NCBI GenBank assembly: GCA_034359265.1
Contig: CP136898.1
Coordinates: forward strand, 44,415,501 to 44,479,500
Reading direction: 5' to 3'
Length of the DNA: 64,000 nt
Source: Canna indica
Lineage: Eukaryota; Streptophyta; Magnoliopsida; Zingiberales; Cannaceae
Part shown: positions 24,741 through 36,204 of the stretch, piece by piece
Position numbering within the stretch: the first letter of the stretch is position 1
Layout of the letters: each line of letters begins with the position of its first letter
Notes under the pieces: generated by a model
The model's database searches: none
Told to the model about the DNA's origin: nothing
What the model saw: only the letters and a program-made list of their open reading frames with translations
Program-made: the position numbers and the translations under genes

Positions 24741-25830
24741 CTACTCCTCAAGTGTGTCGCGCAACCCCGAATAGCCACAATAATGACAGAGGTTCACGAT
24801 GGCATATGTGGCAACCATATTGGAGGGAGGTCCCTAGCGGCCAAAATCCTTCGAGCCGGCTAATTCTTGCCAAGTATGAAGATAGATTGTAGTCTCTATG
24901 TCAAAAATTGTGACAAATGCCAAAGATTCTCGAAAGTTTCTCAACTACACCTTAACCACTGCACAGCTTAGACGCCAACTAGCCGTTCCACAAATAGGGC
25001 ATAGACCTCCTCGGTCCTTTTCCCCAAACACCAGGGCAATTCAAATACTTGGTCGTGGTGATCAAAAACTTCACTAAGTGGGTAGAGGTTGAACCCCTAT
25101 AAACAATTGTAACCAATAAAGTTCATCAGGAAAAATATCATCTGTAGATTTGGAGTACCACGTGAGCTTGTTATCGACAACAGAATGTAATTCACGGATC
25201 GTTGATTTCGAGAATTCTACTAGGATCTTGGCATCAAACAACTCTTCTCATCTATTGAGCACCCATAAACAAATGGCTTGGCCGAAGAGGCCAGCCAATA
25301 AATTGATCCTAACAGGATTGAAGAAAAATCTCGACCAGGTCAAAACATACTGGGTCGACGAACTACCTGAAGTACTCTTGAGTTACAATATAACTACTCA
25401 ATCCTCTACCTCGGAAACCCCTTACCGGCTCATTTATGGAGCAAAGGTCATGATCCCTGTTGAGATCGTAGAGCCCAGCCTCCGCTGGATCACCTTCGAG
25501 GAACAACGCAATACAGAAACCCGAGTTGCCGAGCTCGATCTTATTGAAGAAGAACAAGAACTCGCCAAAATCAGAGAAGAGGCAATGAAGCTTAAGATTG
25601 CCCAAAAGTACAATAAACAAGCTAGGCCCAGGAACTTCGCAGAAGGAGACCTTGTTCTTCGAAAGATTGAGCCACAAAGAAAACCAGTCGGAGAAGACAA
25701 GCTTGCCCCAAATTGGGAAGGCCCTTATCAGATCACAGAGGTCCTCAGGAAGGGTGCCTATAGAATTGCCGAACTCTCCGGATGAGAACTCCCACGATCT
25801 TGGAACGCGGCCTCCCTACGGACCTACTAC
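24741..25830 (+). pseudogene. integrase, second Tat element
   Basis: 24741-25140 is heavily mutated integrase core and zinc region. The open frame 25150-25785 includes the core end and the C-terminal DNA-binding part (APNWEGPYQITEVLRKGAYR near 25705-25765), which closes the Tat polyprotein. The catalytic residues of the core cannot all be traced. Confidence 0.75.
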
Positions 25831-26270
25831 AGCTAAGGTTCCACCCTTAAATTACAACAAGGCTGGAGTACTCTTTCCCCTACTTGGCGGTTTTTCCCAC
25901 TGGTTTTTCCCATCGAAAGGTTTCAATGAGGCTCCACCATGTGTAAGCCGAGCATAACTCTCGTTGGGATATGATGTATCTTTATGATATTTCACAATGA
26001 ATTATTATTTCCATTCTGCACAGGTAACGTCCCTTGTAGCCATGGCATACTTTGTAGGAGGAATTTCCACGGTCTCATAGCGGCCCTTGACCCACGTGAC
26101 GCACCATCCCTCCTCGGCTAAACCTCCCTTGGCGCTATCAAACACCCAAGCAATCAAAACTCGGTCTCCACTAGTCTAAACTCTAACCCAACACCTCACG
26201 CAATGACTAGGATTCAGTTTTCAACGGTCCAGCTCGTCGGCCTCAGTGCCTATCCCGGGCTCCTACGCCC
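25831..26270 (+). other. 3' noncoding region of second Tat element
   Basis: Carries the paired TTTTCCCACTGGTTTTTCCC motif (about 25890-25910) and GGTTTCAATGAGGC, features usual downstream of integrase in Tat elements. No gene is seen. Confidence 0.6.
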
Positions 26271-26274
26271 TCAA

Positions 26275-26520
26275 TGACCCCAAGCACGCTTCTCACGAGT
26301 TCGGTCTTCATCAAGTCTGGTCCTCGGCCCTAAACGCGGCATTCGGCTCAGCCCGACACACTATCAACGAGCAACATGACCCCAAGCGCGCTTCTCGCGA
26401 GTTCGGTCTTCATCGAGTCTGGTCCTCGGCCCTAAACGCGGTATTCGGCTCAGCCCGACACACTATCAACGAGCAACATGACCCCAAGCGCGCTTCTCGC
26501 GAGCTTGGTTTTCAAAGAAT
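26275..26520 (+). repeat. tandem repeat, 102-bp unit, about 2.4 copies
   Basis: ATGACCCCAAGC begins units at 26275, 26377 and 26479. Units 1 and 2 are nearly identical through TCGGTCCTCATC-like, CTAAACGCGG and CACACTATCAACGAGCAA; the third is cut after about 40 bp by the hairpin insert. The open frame across it (26246-26554) is a by-product of the repeat. Confidence 0.9.
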
Positions 26521-26695
26521 CTACCCCCCATACTCGTGGGTACGGGTACTATAATACCCGTACCCGCCCCATATAATAAATGGGTAAGAAAAATTACCTG
26601 CGAAATCCCCGCAGGTAGGAAATTACCCCCCATACTCATCATAAATAGGTAAATACCCACGGGTACCCGCCTAAACGGGTAATATTTCCATCCCT
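26521..26695. mobile_element. palindromic hAT-like fragment
   Basis: Contains GGGTACGGGTAC-TATAATA-CCCGTACCC and several CGGGTA/TACCCG arms. It ends CATCCCTA, resembling the TAGGGATG terminal of plant hAT-type non-autonomous elements. It interrupts the third 102-bp unit. The left end lacks a matching terminal, so it is truncated. Confidence 0.45.
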
Positions 26696-27197
26696 AAGCA
26701 ACATGACCCCAAGCACACGTACTCTTCATCAGCTTGGTTTTCACCAAGTCTGGTCTTTGGCCCAGCCCGGAGTTGCCACTCTTTCCTGGCATCCTAAATA
26801 ATCCTTGGCCGAGGCACCCCTACGCGATTAGGATTCAGTTTTCACCAATCCACCTTAATTGTCATCGCACGACAGTATATGACCCTAGCATCCTGTTCAC
26901 GAAATACCAAACAAGTAAACTGTAGTTCAAATACTACTCTAATCGAGACATGTAGGGAACAACTAGCCACTCGGCAAGAAATACAATAGGGATAAGCAAA
27001 GGAAGATATCTCTTTTATTTTATAAAGCCCCACATAGGGAATAGTTACACTTACAGACCCACAAAGGGCTACTCATCAACAAAAAGAAAAAGGAAAGTAA
27101 AACTGCCAGACAAAGCATCCACTTGGAGATTGTTTCGAAAAACATCATCACCGACCAAGCTACGTAAGTGAGAAACTCCGGCTTTGAGTTTTGCTAC
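26696..27197 (+). other. 3' noncoding region of second Tat element, continued
   Basis: Resumes the unit-like AACATGACCCCAAGC at 26699, then AT-richer sequence. No supported gene. It ends in GCTAC (27193-27197), the target duplication of the solo LTR that follows. Confidence 0.5.
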
Positions 27198-28477
27198 TGT
27201 TGGCCTAAGGTTTTCTACCTTGGTCTTAATCTCGGTTTTGATGATAACAAACATGGAACTAATGTTTCATTGAGAAATACTTTCAGGTTCCAAGTCGGTT
27301 AGCGTTTGACATCCACGATCGAAAATATCGGAGAAATTGGAAAATCGAAAGGACGTTGGTCGACACGCTCGATTTCGTCAGGAAGATAGAGTTTAGGTTT
27401 AGGGTGTTTAGATAAATTGTAAAATCATCTCTATGATGCTAAGACCCTTAAAGAACCAAACCTGTAATCTGAAACCCGCACTGAAGAAAGAAACCAGTTG
27501 AAACTCACTATAGAATACAGGTACACTACACAGAGTATCGGTACTCTACGGTCGGTCGATTGACCGATCGACCAAAATGAGCCCAGAAAGCACAATAGGG
27601 CTCCGGTCGCTTGGTTAGTTGATCGACGATCGATCGGACCTGCGACTGGCAGTCGATAACGAGCAAAAATCTGCCCATTGAGAAGAGTGGAGTTCTCTCT
27701 TCTCTTCATGGCTTATAAATAGGAAGCCATGAGAGCCTTCCTCTTGGATGTTGATCACTTCTAATCTTCTTGAGCCATCTTTTGATCAATCCTAAGCCCT
27801 CATTGAGCCAATCTTGTGAAAACCCTAGCTTGGACCTTTCATCTCTTTGATTGAGCCCTTACTTCATTGCTTCATCATCAAAGACATCAAGTGGAAGTTA
27901 GGAATCTCGTTGTGGAGCTAAGTATTTTATTTTTTGATTTATTGCTCCGTTTAGTGTTGTATTTTGTTGTTATTTCATTGTATTTGAGTTTGTGTAAACC
28001 TAGAGTGCTAGGTTGATTGAGTTGGTGGTTGCCTTCGTGTTTAGGCTTAATTCCACCAGTGTAAACGTAGTTTGCTATGATTAGTTGAGTTGTCCTTAGG
28101 GTTGAGGTGGGAGAGTGCTCTATGTAGGAAGACAGAATACTTCCGAGTGTGGAAGTGCATTCGATTTGAGAGCGGAGACTTTACGGTGTAAAGTCCTCAT
28201 TGTAAGGAAACTAATTAATCTATTTAAACTAGTTTGGCAATCCTAAGCGGGGTACTTAGGTAGTGGAGTAGGCATTGGGGCCGAACTACTATAAATCATT
28301 GTGTTAGCATTGTCTCTTTTGTGTTTGTTTAATTTTCTTATTATTTGCTTCCGCACGTAATTATCTCATATTGTGTTTTGCCAAAGAAAATGATTAAAAT
28401 CGATAAACCAGATTTAGGCAAAGAGATTAGATAACGCACTATTCGCCTCCCCTCTAGGGTAGGCCATTTCATCAATA
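27198..28477 (+). repeat. solo LTR, SIRE-like copia
   Basis: Begins TGTTGGCCTAAGG, has TTTTGATGATAACAAACATG early, a GGTCGATTGACCGATCGACC palindrome cluster (27550-27640), TATA box CTTATAAATAG near 27712, and an end near CTATTCGCCTCCCCTCTAG then CATCAATA. Flanked by GCTAC at 27193-27197 and 28478-28482. No internal element sequence, PBS or polypurine tract adjoins it, so it is a solo LTR left by LTR-LTR recombination. Confidence 0.88.
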
Positions 28478-28653
28478 GCTACCAAGATTTAACGCCATGC
28501 GCAAACTGGGTCGAAGAATCTCCTACAACCCAGGAGTTGGATGGATAGGCAAAGAAGGACTTCAAAGTGACGACAGGGCAAACTGAGAACCACTAACAAG
28601 GTTTCTAAGCTAGCACGATGTTCCCTGAAAACCAAAGAAACAGGCTTCGCCGT

Positions 28654-29846
28654 TGTTGGCCCAAGGGTTCTCCCTAGGCCTTGATCTCTATTTTGATGAT
28701 AACAAACATGTATTTAATATATTTGTGAAGTTTTGAGTTCAGGTTGAGGTTACGATACGAGCGCAAAGTTCGTTCGGAGAAAAACAAGAATTAGCACAAA
28801 TGCATTCGAAAACGAGAAAGTAGAAAATCTAGAGTTAGGATTAATGTAATATATATGTAGGAATTCATCCCAAGCCAATTTGTAATGTTATCCAAGTCAA
28901 AACATGGTAATGGAACCCGAAAATGAAGTGCGCAAGAAGATGACTGAAAAAAATAGCCTCAGCCCAGGTTCGGTCAACCGAACGAGGCTAAAAATTGGCA
29001 GTGGTCAATTCGATCGATCGGTCGGTCGATCGGACAAGGCAAAAAATTGGTAGTAGCCCTACGGTTGCTGGGTGGTCGATCAGTCGATCGACCGACAATC
29101 GATCGACAAGCGATCGGATGACGTCCAATAGGCAGAAAAATGCCCGTTGGAGTGAACTACCGAGTGAGGGGTTATAAATACCCATCACCAACCTCTCTTA
29201 ATGCCTTCTAATGGTCATTAGTGCATTCCTAAGAGAGATTTAAGCCTTCAAAGATCGATTTGTGCTCGCTTGCTTCGCCGATAGATTCATGTTCCTCAAG
29301 CGATCTTCTCGTCTCAACTCCGGCAATGATTCGAGCTCACCATCTTGAAGAGTTGGAGACTTAGAAGGCTTTGGAAGGAGATCCCACTTGTGGTTTCATT
29401 TTTAGCTTCTTCTTTGTTGTTTTTCATCATTTTAATTGTAGTTCTCATTGATAGCTTGCTAGGTGTGCTAGTGTAAACACTTAGGGTTTGCTTTCTAGAA
29501 TTGTGTTTTGCCTAGGTGAATAGGTTCAAGGCATTCTCAAAGGGCTGAGAAGCAAGTCCTTGGTTGTTTTCAAAGGGAAACACATAGTCTATAATGTGTT
29601 GGTTAAAAATCCTTGGTGTGGAGCCAAGGTAGTGGAGTAGGCGGTTGGCCAAACTACTCTAATTGCTTGTGTTTGCATTGTGTTCCTCATTTGATATACC
29701 TTGCTATTTATACTTATCAAGCATCATAATTTAGTTGCATGATTAATTTGGTCGGGTTATAAATCGAACTCGAAAGAAATCGAATAGAAGTTAAAACTCA
29801 CCTAACACTATTCAACCCCCCTTCTAGTGTGGGTATTTGATCAACA
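28654..29846 (+). repeat. solo LTR, SIRE-like copia
   Basis: Begins TGTTGGCCCAAGGG, ends GATCAACA. Flanked by the perfect duplication GCCGT (28649-28653 and 29847-29851). Palindrome cluster at 28970-29115; TATA box GTTATAAATAC at 29171; CTATTCAACCCCCCTTCTAG near the end. The 28483-28648 gap before it is Tat 3' noncoding sequence. Confidence 0.9.
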
Positions 29847-29929
29847 GCCGTAAGCTCGATTGTACAAACCTACACTTATTAAGATCGATCTCACTTAGAG
29901 CTCGGCACGCAGTCCTACAGACTCCGGCA

Positions 29930-29943
29930 AAACTTGGGGGCTC
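29930..29943 (+). promoter_or_regulatory. polypurine tract, second Tat element
   Basis: AAACTTGGGGGCTC directly precedes the 3' LTR start TGGACTGG. It defines the true start of this LTR family. Confidence 0.8.
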
Positions 29944-30253
29944 TGGACTGGACTAGGATGATTGGGCCTGGTCGGATCAGACCCAACATCGCTCCCTCAT
30001 TCAATTACTAGACCGAACCACACGGCTCCACCTCGGGGGCTCCACCCCAGCTACACCCCTGAGTCAAACTTGAGCCAGACTAAGTGACTCTGCCCAGGGA
30101 CCCTACCTGACCTTCCAATTTGCATTACCTCCACCTTGGAGTCCCACTGACTTGAGTGTCAGAGTGTCTTTTGTAGGCCCCCTCCCCCCGCTGACATCGA
30201 ACCAAACAAGTAGAGACACCAAACCAAAAGGCCCCAACTCCCAGTCAAGAATA
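29944..30253 (+). repeat. 3' LTR of second Tat element, internally deleted
   Basis: Pairs with 18162-18617 but is only 310 bp. About 145 bp are missing between CCTACCTGA and CCAATTTGC (around 30110), removing the middle of the LTR. It ends AGAATA, then GAATC. Confidence 0.85.
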
Positions 30254-30680
30254 GAATCTGATTTGCAAAGAACTTATCAAAACCTGCACGATCCAATCGT
30301 AATCTCTATGATTGAAGGAAACTTTATTGTCAAAAAAGTCATAGTCGACCAAGGTAGCTCTGCCGACATTCATTTCTACTCCACCTTCGAGAAAATGCAG
30401 ATAACTGAAGCCTCACTTACTCCCTGTAAAGGCTACTTGGTAGGTTTCTCGGGAGAGAGGGTTGATGTCCGAGGAGCCATATGGCTAAGGACGACATTCA
30501 ACTCTCAACCAAATGAAAAAACAATTGATTTACAGTACATGGTCATCAATATCCCCAACCCGTTTCACATGATCTTGGGAGGACCTTCCTTGAATAATTT
30601 GAGAGCTATTGTATCTACTCCTCACCTAGCATTAAAATATTCTATTTCAGAAACAGAAGTAGGCGTGCTCCACGCTGACT
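30254..30680 (+). pseudogene. aspartic protease, outer Tat element
   Basis: Open across this stretch within frame 30152-30682. It shows the active-site stretch VDQGSSADI at about 30344-30370 and the ILGGPSLNNL flap-side motif near 30578-30606. It follows directly from the gag part ending at 18161 once the second Tat element is set aside. After TAG at 30680 only a short link follows; RT is absent. Confidence 0.8.
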
Positions 30681-31250
30681 AGAAAAAAGCTCTACAGTGC
30701 TACAATGACTGCCTCGGGCCAAGGATGGCCGAATCAAAGAAAGAGCCTAACGGCCCGCAAGCACCTTCCACAATCGTAGGCAAACAACCGATAAGAATTT
30801 CATAGCAAGAACCAGGTCGAGACATGTGAAAACAACTCCAACTCAATGCTTGAAAGATGTCTCAAGTCGTGATCAAATCGCCTCAACGGGCATAAATAAA
30901 GCTCAGACTAAGCACTTTCCTGTACACACCATTTTCTTTTATCATTCAATAAAATTGCATTCCTCACATCTTTTTATGTGTGTTCTTAAGAATTCTACGA
31001 CCATCTCGTCAATTTAACGAATACTCCATCATTCAGAACTTACTCGACTCCTCGCGCGGTCCTGTCTTACGCTCCTCGGCAAGCTCGGCTTGAAACCCCA
31101 AGAGTAGTCCTCGGACTTCAGAGCCGCTACTTTCGGTCTCAGCGCTATGACACGATCAAGACTCGGTTTTCACCAGCTTGACTCCTTGGCCATCCCGCCA
31201 CTACTTCCGTAGAAAACTTGGTAAGCTCCCCAAGATGATGCACCTCGAAA
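30681..31250 (+). other. post-protease link and 3' noncoding region, outer Tat element
   Basis: 30681-30830 still resembles the linker after protease. From about 30900 the sequence is noncoding and, near 31020-31240, shares motifs (CTCGGCAAGCTCGG, ACTCGGTTTTCACC) with the 3' region of the second Tat element (26210-26810). This implies an internal deletion of RT to integrase. Confidence 0.55.
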
Positions 31251-31259
31251 CCCAAAACC

Positions 31260-32205
31260 CGGAAATGAACGACACGAAAAATTAGCATTTTCTAGGTTCC
31301 CGGCCGATGGCCGGTTGACTGGGCCATCAGCCGACCATCGACCGCTGGAGGGGGTTGAATAGTTTTGGGTGACTTTTAACTTCTATTTGATTTCTTTCGA
31401 GTTCGATTTCTAATACAACCAAATTGATCGTGCAACTAAATTATGATGCTTGACAATTATGAATAGTAATTAATATCAAATAAGCATCACAACGCAAACA
31501 CAAGTAATTAGAGTGGTTCGGCCAATCGCCTACTCCACTACCTTGGCTCCATACCAAGGATTTCTAACCAATACTTTATAGACTATTTATTTTCCTTTGA
31601 ATACAACCAAGGACTTGCTTCTCAACCCTTTGAGAATGCCTTGAACCTATTCACCTAGGCAAAACACAATTCTACAAAGCAAACCCTAAGTGTTTACACT
31701 AGCACACCTAGCAAGCTATCAAAGAGAATTACATTTAATGATGAAAAAACAACAAAGAATGAGCTAAAAATGAAACCACAAGTGTGAGCTCCTTCCAAAG
31801 CCTTCTAAGTCTCCAACTCTTCAACAAGGTGAGCTCGAATCATTGCCGGAGTTGAGACGAGAAGATCGCTTGAGGAAGGTGAAGCTATCGATGAAACAAG
31901 CAAGCGCAAATCGATCTTTGAAGGCTTAAATCTCTCTTAGGAATGCACTAATAATCATTAGAAACCTTTAAGAGAGGTTGGTGAGGGGTGTTTATAACCC
32001 CTCACTCGGTAGCTCCACCCAACGAGCATTTTTCTGCCCATTGGGGGACGCTCGATCGCTTGTCGGTCGATCGTCGATCGACCGACTGATCTACCGCTGA
32101 GCGACCGAAGGCGTTCTGCTGCTTTCAGGCAATGTTCGGTCGACCTAATTGGCTACTGTCAAATTTTGGCCTTGTTCGGTCGACTGACTGGTCGACTGTT
32201 AGCGA
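31260..32205 (-). repeat. SIRE-like LTR fragment (minus), broken at both ends
   Basis: 31343-32205 reads on minus as the later part of a SIRE-like LTR: GGGGGTTGAATAG on plus at 31346 is its reversed end motif, with coding-free body similar to 28990-29830. A palindrome cluster lies at 32050-32200, with TATA GTTATAAACACC on minus near 31990. 31260-31342 looks like a piece of the same LTR in plus orientation, so the unit is rearranged. Confidence 0.65.
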
Positions 32206-32348
32206 TGGCCCGGGCGGCCGTAAAGACACCGTTGTAAATATATCACATCTGCAACGACCTGAGCATTCGTAAGAACATTGTGAGTCATTGCAACGGCGTG
32301 GGCGACTGTTGTTGATGGTCGTCGCTGATTAACACATTTCTAGTAGTG
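32206..32348 (-). mobile_element. CACTA transposon end
   Basis: On minus it begins CACTACTAGAAATGTG at 32348, a classic CACTA terminus, followed by subterminal CGACGACCATC and GTCGCCCACGCCGTTGC motifs. Only about 140 bp remain. No partner end is nearby. Confidence 0.65.
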
Positions 32349-32354
32349 AATGTA

Positions 32355-33540
32355 TAGGTGTGTTTAACATGGTAAAGACTAAATACCTTGAACCTAAGAA
32401 AAACATGAATGCATGCACCCAAGAACAAATAGATAGATTTGAGTCAAATGCTAAAGTCATAAATTGTATTTTTTCTTGTTTGGAAAATGCTATCTTTGGA
32501 AAAGTCATGCATTGCACTTCTGCATTTGATATTTGGTCATGCATAAATATGCTCTATGACTATGCTAAAACCGAAGAACTTATTGCCTCAACTGAAGGAG
32601 TTGATGACAATTGTCATACTCCTAGTTCTAATGAAGTTCTTGAAGCTCATACTATATCTTGCCAAAGAAGTACAAAGAGTCGGAAGAGAAAGGTAATTTG
32701 TCACCTATGCAATGAAAAATGGCACATGAAGAAGAATTTCCCTACCATGAAGAACAAGGCAAAAAACGAGGTCGAATGCTTCCACTTACTCATCTACATC
32801 AAGCGAAGCATCCTCTCGCCATAACTATGAAACTAGTATCATGAATGCCAATGAGGAGGTATGCTCTTCTTCTACTCATGATAATCATAATCATAGTTTT
32901 AATTCATCTAGTTCTCATGATATGCTTTATGATGAATTAATGGATGAATGTAATTTAAAAGGATAAAGAAAACAAAAAATTAAAGAAAGAAAACATGACT
33001 CTTAGTTCTCATTTACATGATGCAAAACTAGAAAACGAGAAGCTAAGAAGTAGTGTCTCTAATATATTCCATGATAAGTTAAGTATTGACACAAATGATT
33101 TGAAAAACAAAAATGATACATTGAAGAATGAAAATAGTATGTTGAAGATCCAAATGCATGCTATTCATAAATCTATGAATGACTTAAAAAATGAGGTTAT
33201 AATTCTAAATAGGAAAGTCAATAGCTTATCTAGTAATTCATCTTCTAAGAATTTTAGAAATTTAAATAAGAATGCTAATGCTCACCATAATCTCCATGCT
33301 AAGCATTCATCTTTCAAACCTCATGTCCAAATTAAAAAATTTCATGAAAATTGTTTTTGTTGCGGTATTTATGGTCATTCTATTCATGATTGTGCTCTCA
33401 AAAGAAATTCAAGTGTTGCTAAGACACTTTGGATCCCTAGGTCAACTCACCCCCAAGGACCCAAAGCAATTTGGGTACCAAAGATTTCATGTTTTCTTGT
33501 ATGTGGAACAACCACACAAGAATGAGTTGATGATGGAAGT
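32355..33540 (+). pseudogene. SIRE-like copia gag fragment, no pol
   Basis: 32360-32824 encodes a gag stretch (EQIDRFESNAKVINCIFSC, then a SAFDIWSCIN segment). 32995-33525 encodes a long coiled-coil rich in Asn/Lys/Leu, then the zinc knuckle CFCCGIYGHSIHDC (near 33352-33393) and the WIPRSTHPQGPKAIWVPK tail typical of SIRE/Maximus gag. Frames are joined by shifts at 32820-32995. Protease, integrase and RT are absent; noncoding DNA follows directly. Confidence 0.75.
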
Positions 33541-34230
33541 TGCATGAGGCATCAAAGCTACACAAATTCATATTGCAACTTCAAAAGTATTTTGGTATCA
33601 TCTTCTCACTCTATTGATTTCACTAAAGTTGGAGTACATGACACATGCAAAACATTGAGTTAGTTTCTTCGATCTAGATAGTATCTATAAAGTATTATTT
33701 ATTTATTTATTTATTTATGGTCTCTTCGGAGACCTATGTAGCCTATAACGGGCTAATGCGACCTTGCGGTTCAAAATCATAGGCTCATTGTGGCCTCTCG
33801 GTTTTCATCCAAAAGGGAGGGTTGGAAATCTATTTTACAAATATTCCATGCTTTGAGATCTCTTAATTCATTTCGGTTTCATGACAATCCATTTTGAAAT
33901 GAATCGTAAGTCACTTAGCAAAGTAGATTCTTAAAAATCGATATTCTATTTGTTCTTTGTTATCTTTCTAAATAGTTTGTTAATAGTGACAATTTCACTA
34001 TGATATTCATAACTATTACTTGCAAGTTATTGATTTCCTAATGAAAGCATAGTAAGAAGGAATTGGAAAGGAAGATGAAAATCTAGAATTTCTCAAGAAA
34101 CGAGGTATGAATTTCAATTTAGCAAAATGCTTACTTTACACCTCTATTTCTTGATGAAATGTTGTCTTTATGCCTATTTCTTGAATTTCAATAGTGACCA
34201 CTATTTCTTGTTAATAGTGACATTGCACCT
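33541..34230. other. noncoding stretch with ATTT microsatellite and hairpin
   Basis: No gene. It holds an (ATTT)n run at 33692-33718, directly followed by the hairpin GGTCTC-TTCG-GAGACC (33719-33734) and by short boxes that loosely resemble a tRNA-derived SINE head (33736-33780). The rest is AT-rich. Confidence 0.4.
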
Positions 34231-35009
34231 CTATTTCTTGAATTCCAGAGCCCTATTCAACGGCTCAACCTCACGAGAATGAGTCTTTGACGCCCTCGAC
34301 AAAAATTTCCTTAGTCCCTTGATCATGCCGAAAAAATGGGACTGATAAAATTTCCATGGATCCACCCCCTCAGGAAACTCCACTTGAGTACCAAGGTGAA
34401 CATTCTTACCACTTCCGAAAAGTGTAGGCGATTGCAGAGGTACCGGTGGGCTATCTCTCCTCACCTCCACAAGCGCGGTAGTAACACCTCCCACTAGAGG
34501 CGCAACCATTTGAGGGCTTGGGCCATCGTTAGCACTCCTAATCCTTTTTCGCTATCTCAAAGGAGATCAAGGAGGGGTAGGACAATCTGAAGGAATAAAC
34601 CTCCCAATCGCCTATGGAGCAGGAGGCATTGAAGACCTCGGAGTCCAAGACTTCATAGATTTCAGCAAACTTTCTGCCAAGGGATTTCACTTCTTGCCAC
34701 TCGAATCATCCCCCTTTATCCTCGCCCATCAAGTACAAGCACCCAGGGCCTTCCACAGTGAAGATATTCTTCTTGTATAAGCTAAGAAAAGGCAAGTATG
34801 TACTTTTTCAAGCGAAGGAAAGCACTGAACACTTTGCACTACAAACCTAATTATATATTCTAGAACCAAAGACTCGTCAGGTCTCGTATCAAATATCTCC
34901 TGCGGAGTGAGAGGAACAGAAAGACAATTCTATGACATAAGCGACCAAAACTTCGTCCTCATGAAGAACACTTCCTTCCTCAAAATCATGTACATAGAAT
35001 GGCTCCGAC

Positions 35010-36204
35010 TGTTGGCCCAAGGGTTCCACCTAGGCCTCATTCTCTATTTTGATTATAACAAACATGAAACAAACTCATTTATTGAGTTTTGAGTTCATGT
35101 TGATAGAACGATACGCTTACGAACTTCATCTGGAAAAATGCAAAGAATCGACAAAAAATGGCTCCGATGGCTATCACGTATCTCCCTAGGTTTAGAATTA
35201 GAAATGAATGTAATAAGCCCCTAGGATATCAACCAAACCTATTTGTAACATGTCCCAAGTCAAAATCCGAAGACGAAACCCGAAAATGGACACCGAGTAG
35301 AAAAATAAAAAGAATTGTGCAAAATTCAGCGTATCGATCATTGGCCGGTCGATAGGTCGGTCGACTGACTATTGACCGCTGACTGACCGGCAGAGGCTCA
35401 AAATTGATAGAAACCTCTCGATCGATGACGAGTCGCTCGAGCTATCGACCGCCCATCAATTGGGTGATCGACCGACGGGCGTCAACGGGCAAAAATAGAT
35501 CTGTTGCAACAACTATTGGTTGAGGCTTCATCAAATGCTTATATGTAGGAGTCATTACTCTTCACCTAATACCTACTACTGTCTTATTGTGTCATCCACT
35601 CAAGCCTTCTAGTTGAGATTTCAAAGCCCTAGCTTCAATGATTCTCATTCCTCTCAAGGCGTTCTTCGCGATTCAACTCCCGGATCAATTTCTACCATCC
35701 ATCTTGAGAAGTTGAAGTCTTGGAAGGCAAAGAAAGGAGCTCACAAGTTTGATTTACATTCTTGCTCCTTTAAACTTGTTTTCTCTAGTTGTTTAATTGT
35801 GATTCTCAAGGTAGCTTGTAAGGTGTGCTAGGTAAACACCTTAGGTGGCTTTGTAGATTTGTGTTTTGCTAGAGGAATAGGTGTTGAGGCTTTCTCAAAG
35901 GGTTGAGAATTGAGTCCTCATTGTATTCTTAAGGAAACACTATATGTGTAAAGCATTTGGGTTAGAAATCCTTGGTGAGGAGCCAGGATAGTGGAGTAGG
36001 TGGGTTGGCCGAACCACTATACTATTGTGTTTGCATTGGTTGTTTACTTGCTTTTTAATTACTCTTACATACTTGTCAAGATCCATTTCAAGAGAACTTT
36101 AAATTGGTTGTTAAAGGGATTAAAATTGAAAAGAGCTGATTTAGCTTACACACTATTCAACCCCCCTCCCCCCCTCCTCTTCTAGTGTGGATATTTGAAC
36201 AACA
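35010..36204 (+). repeat. solo LTR, SIRE-like copia
   Basis: Begins TGTTGGCCCAAGGG and ends GAACAACA. Flanked by CCGAC (35005-35009) and CTGAC (36205-36209), one mismatch. Palindrome cluster at 35335-35480; CTATTCAACCCCCC before the end. It interrupts the antisense ORF. Confidence 0.85.

Larger units (their letters stand above)
18162..30253 (+). mobile_element. second Tat-lineage gypsy element, nested in the outer one
   Basis: Flanked by GAATC at 18157-18161 and 30254-30258. It contains LTR, PBS, gag, protease, RT, RNase H, integrase, a long 3' noncoding region with tandem repeats, polypurine tract and LTR. It carries later insertions of its own: LTR fragments at 19244-21422 and solo SIRE-like LTRs at 27198-28477 and 28654-29846. 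It is closely related to the outer element (LTR blocks, gag knuckle, protease). All frames are broken. Confidence 0.9.
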
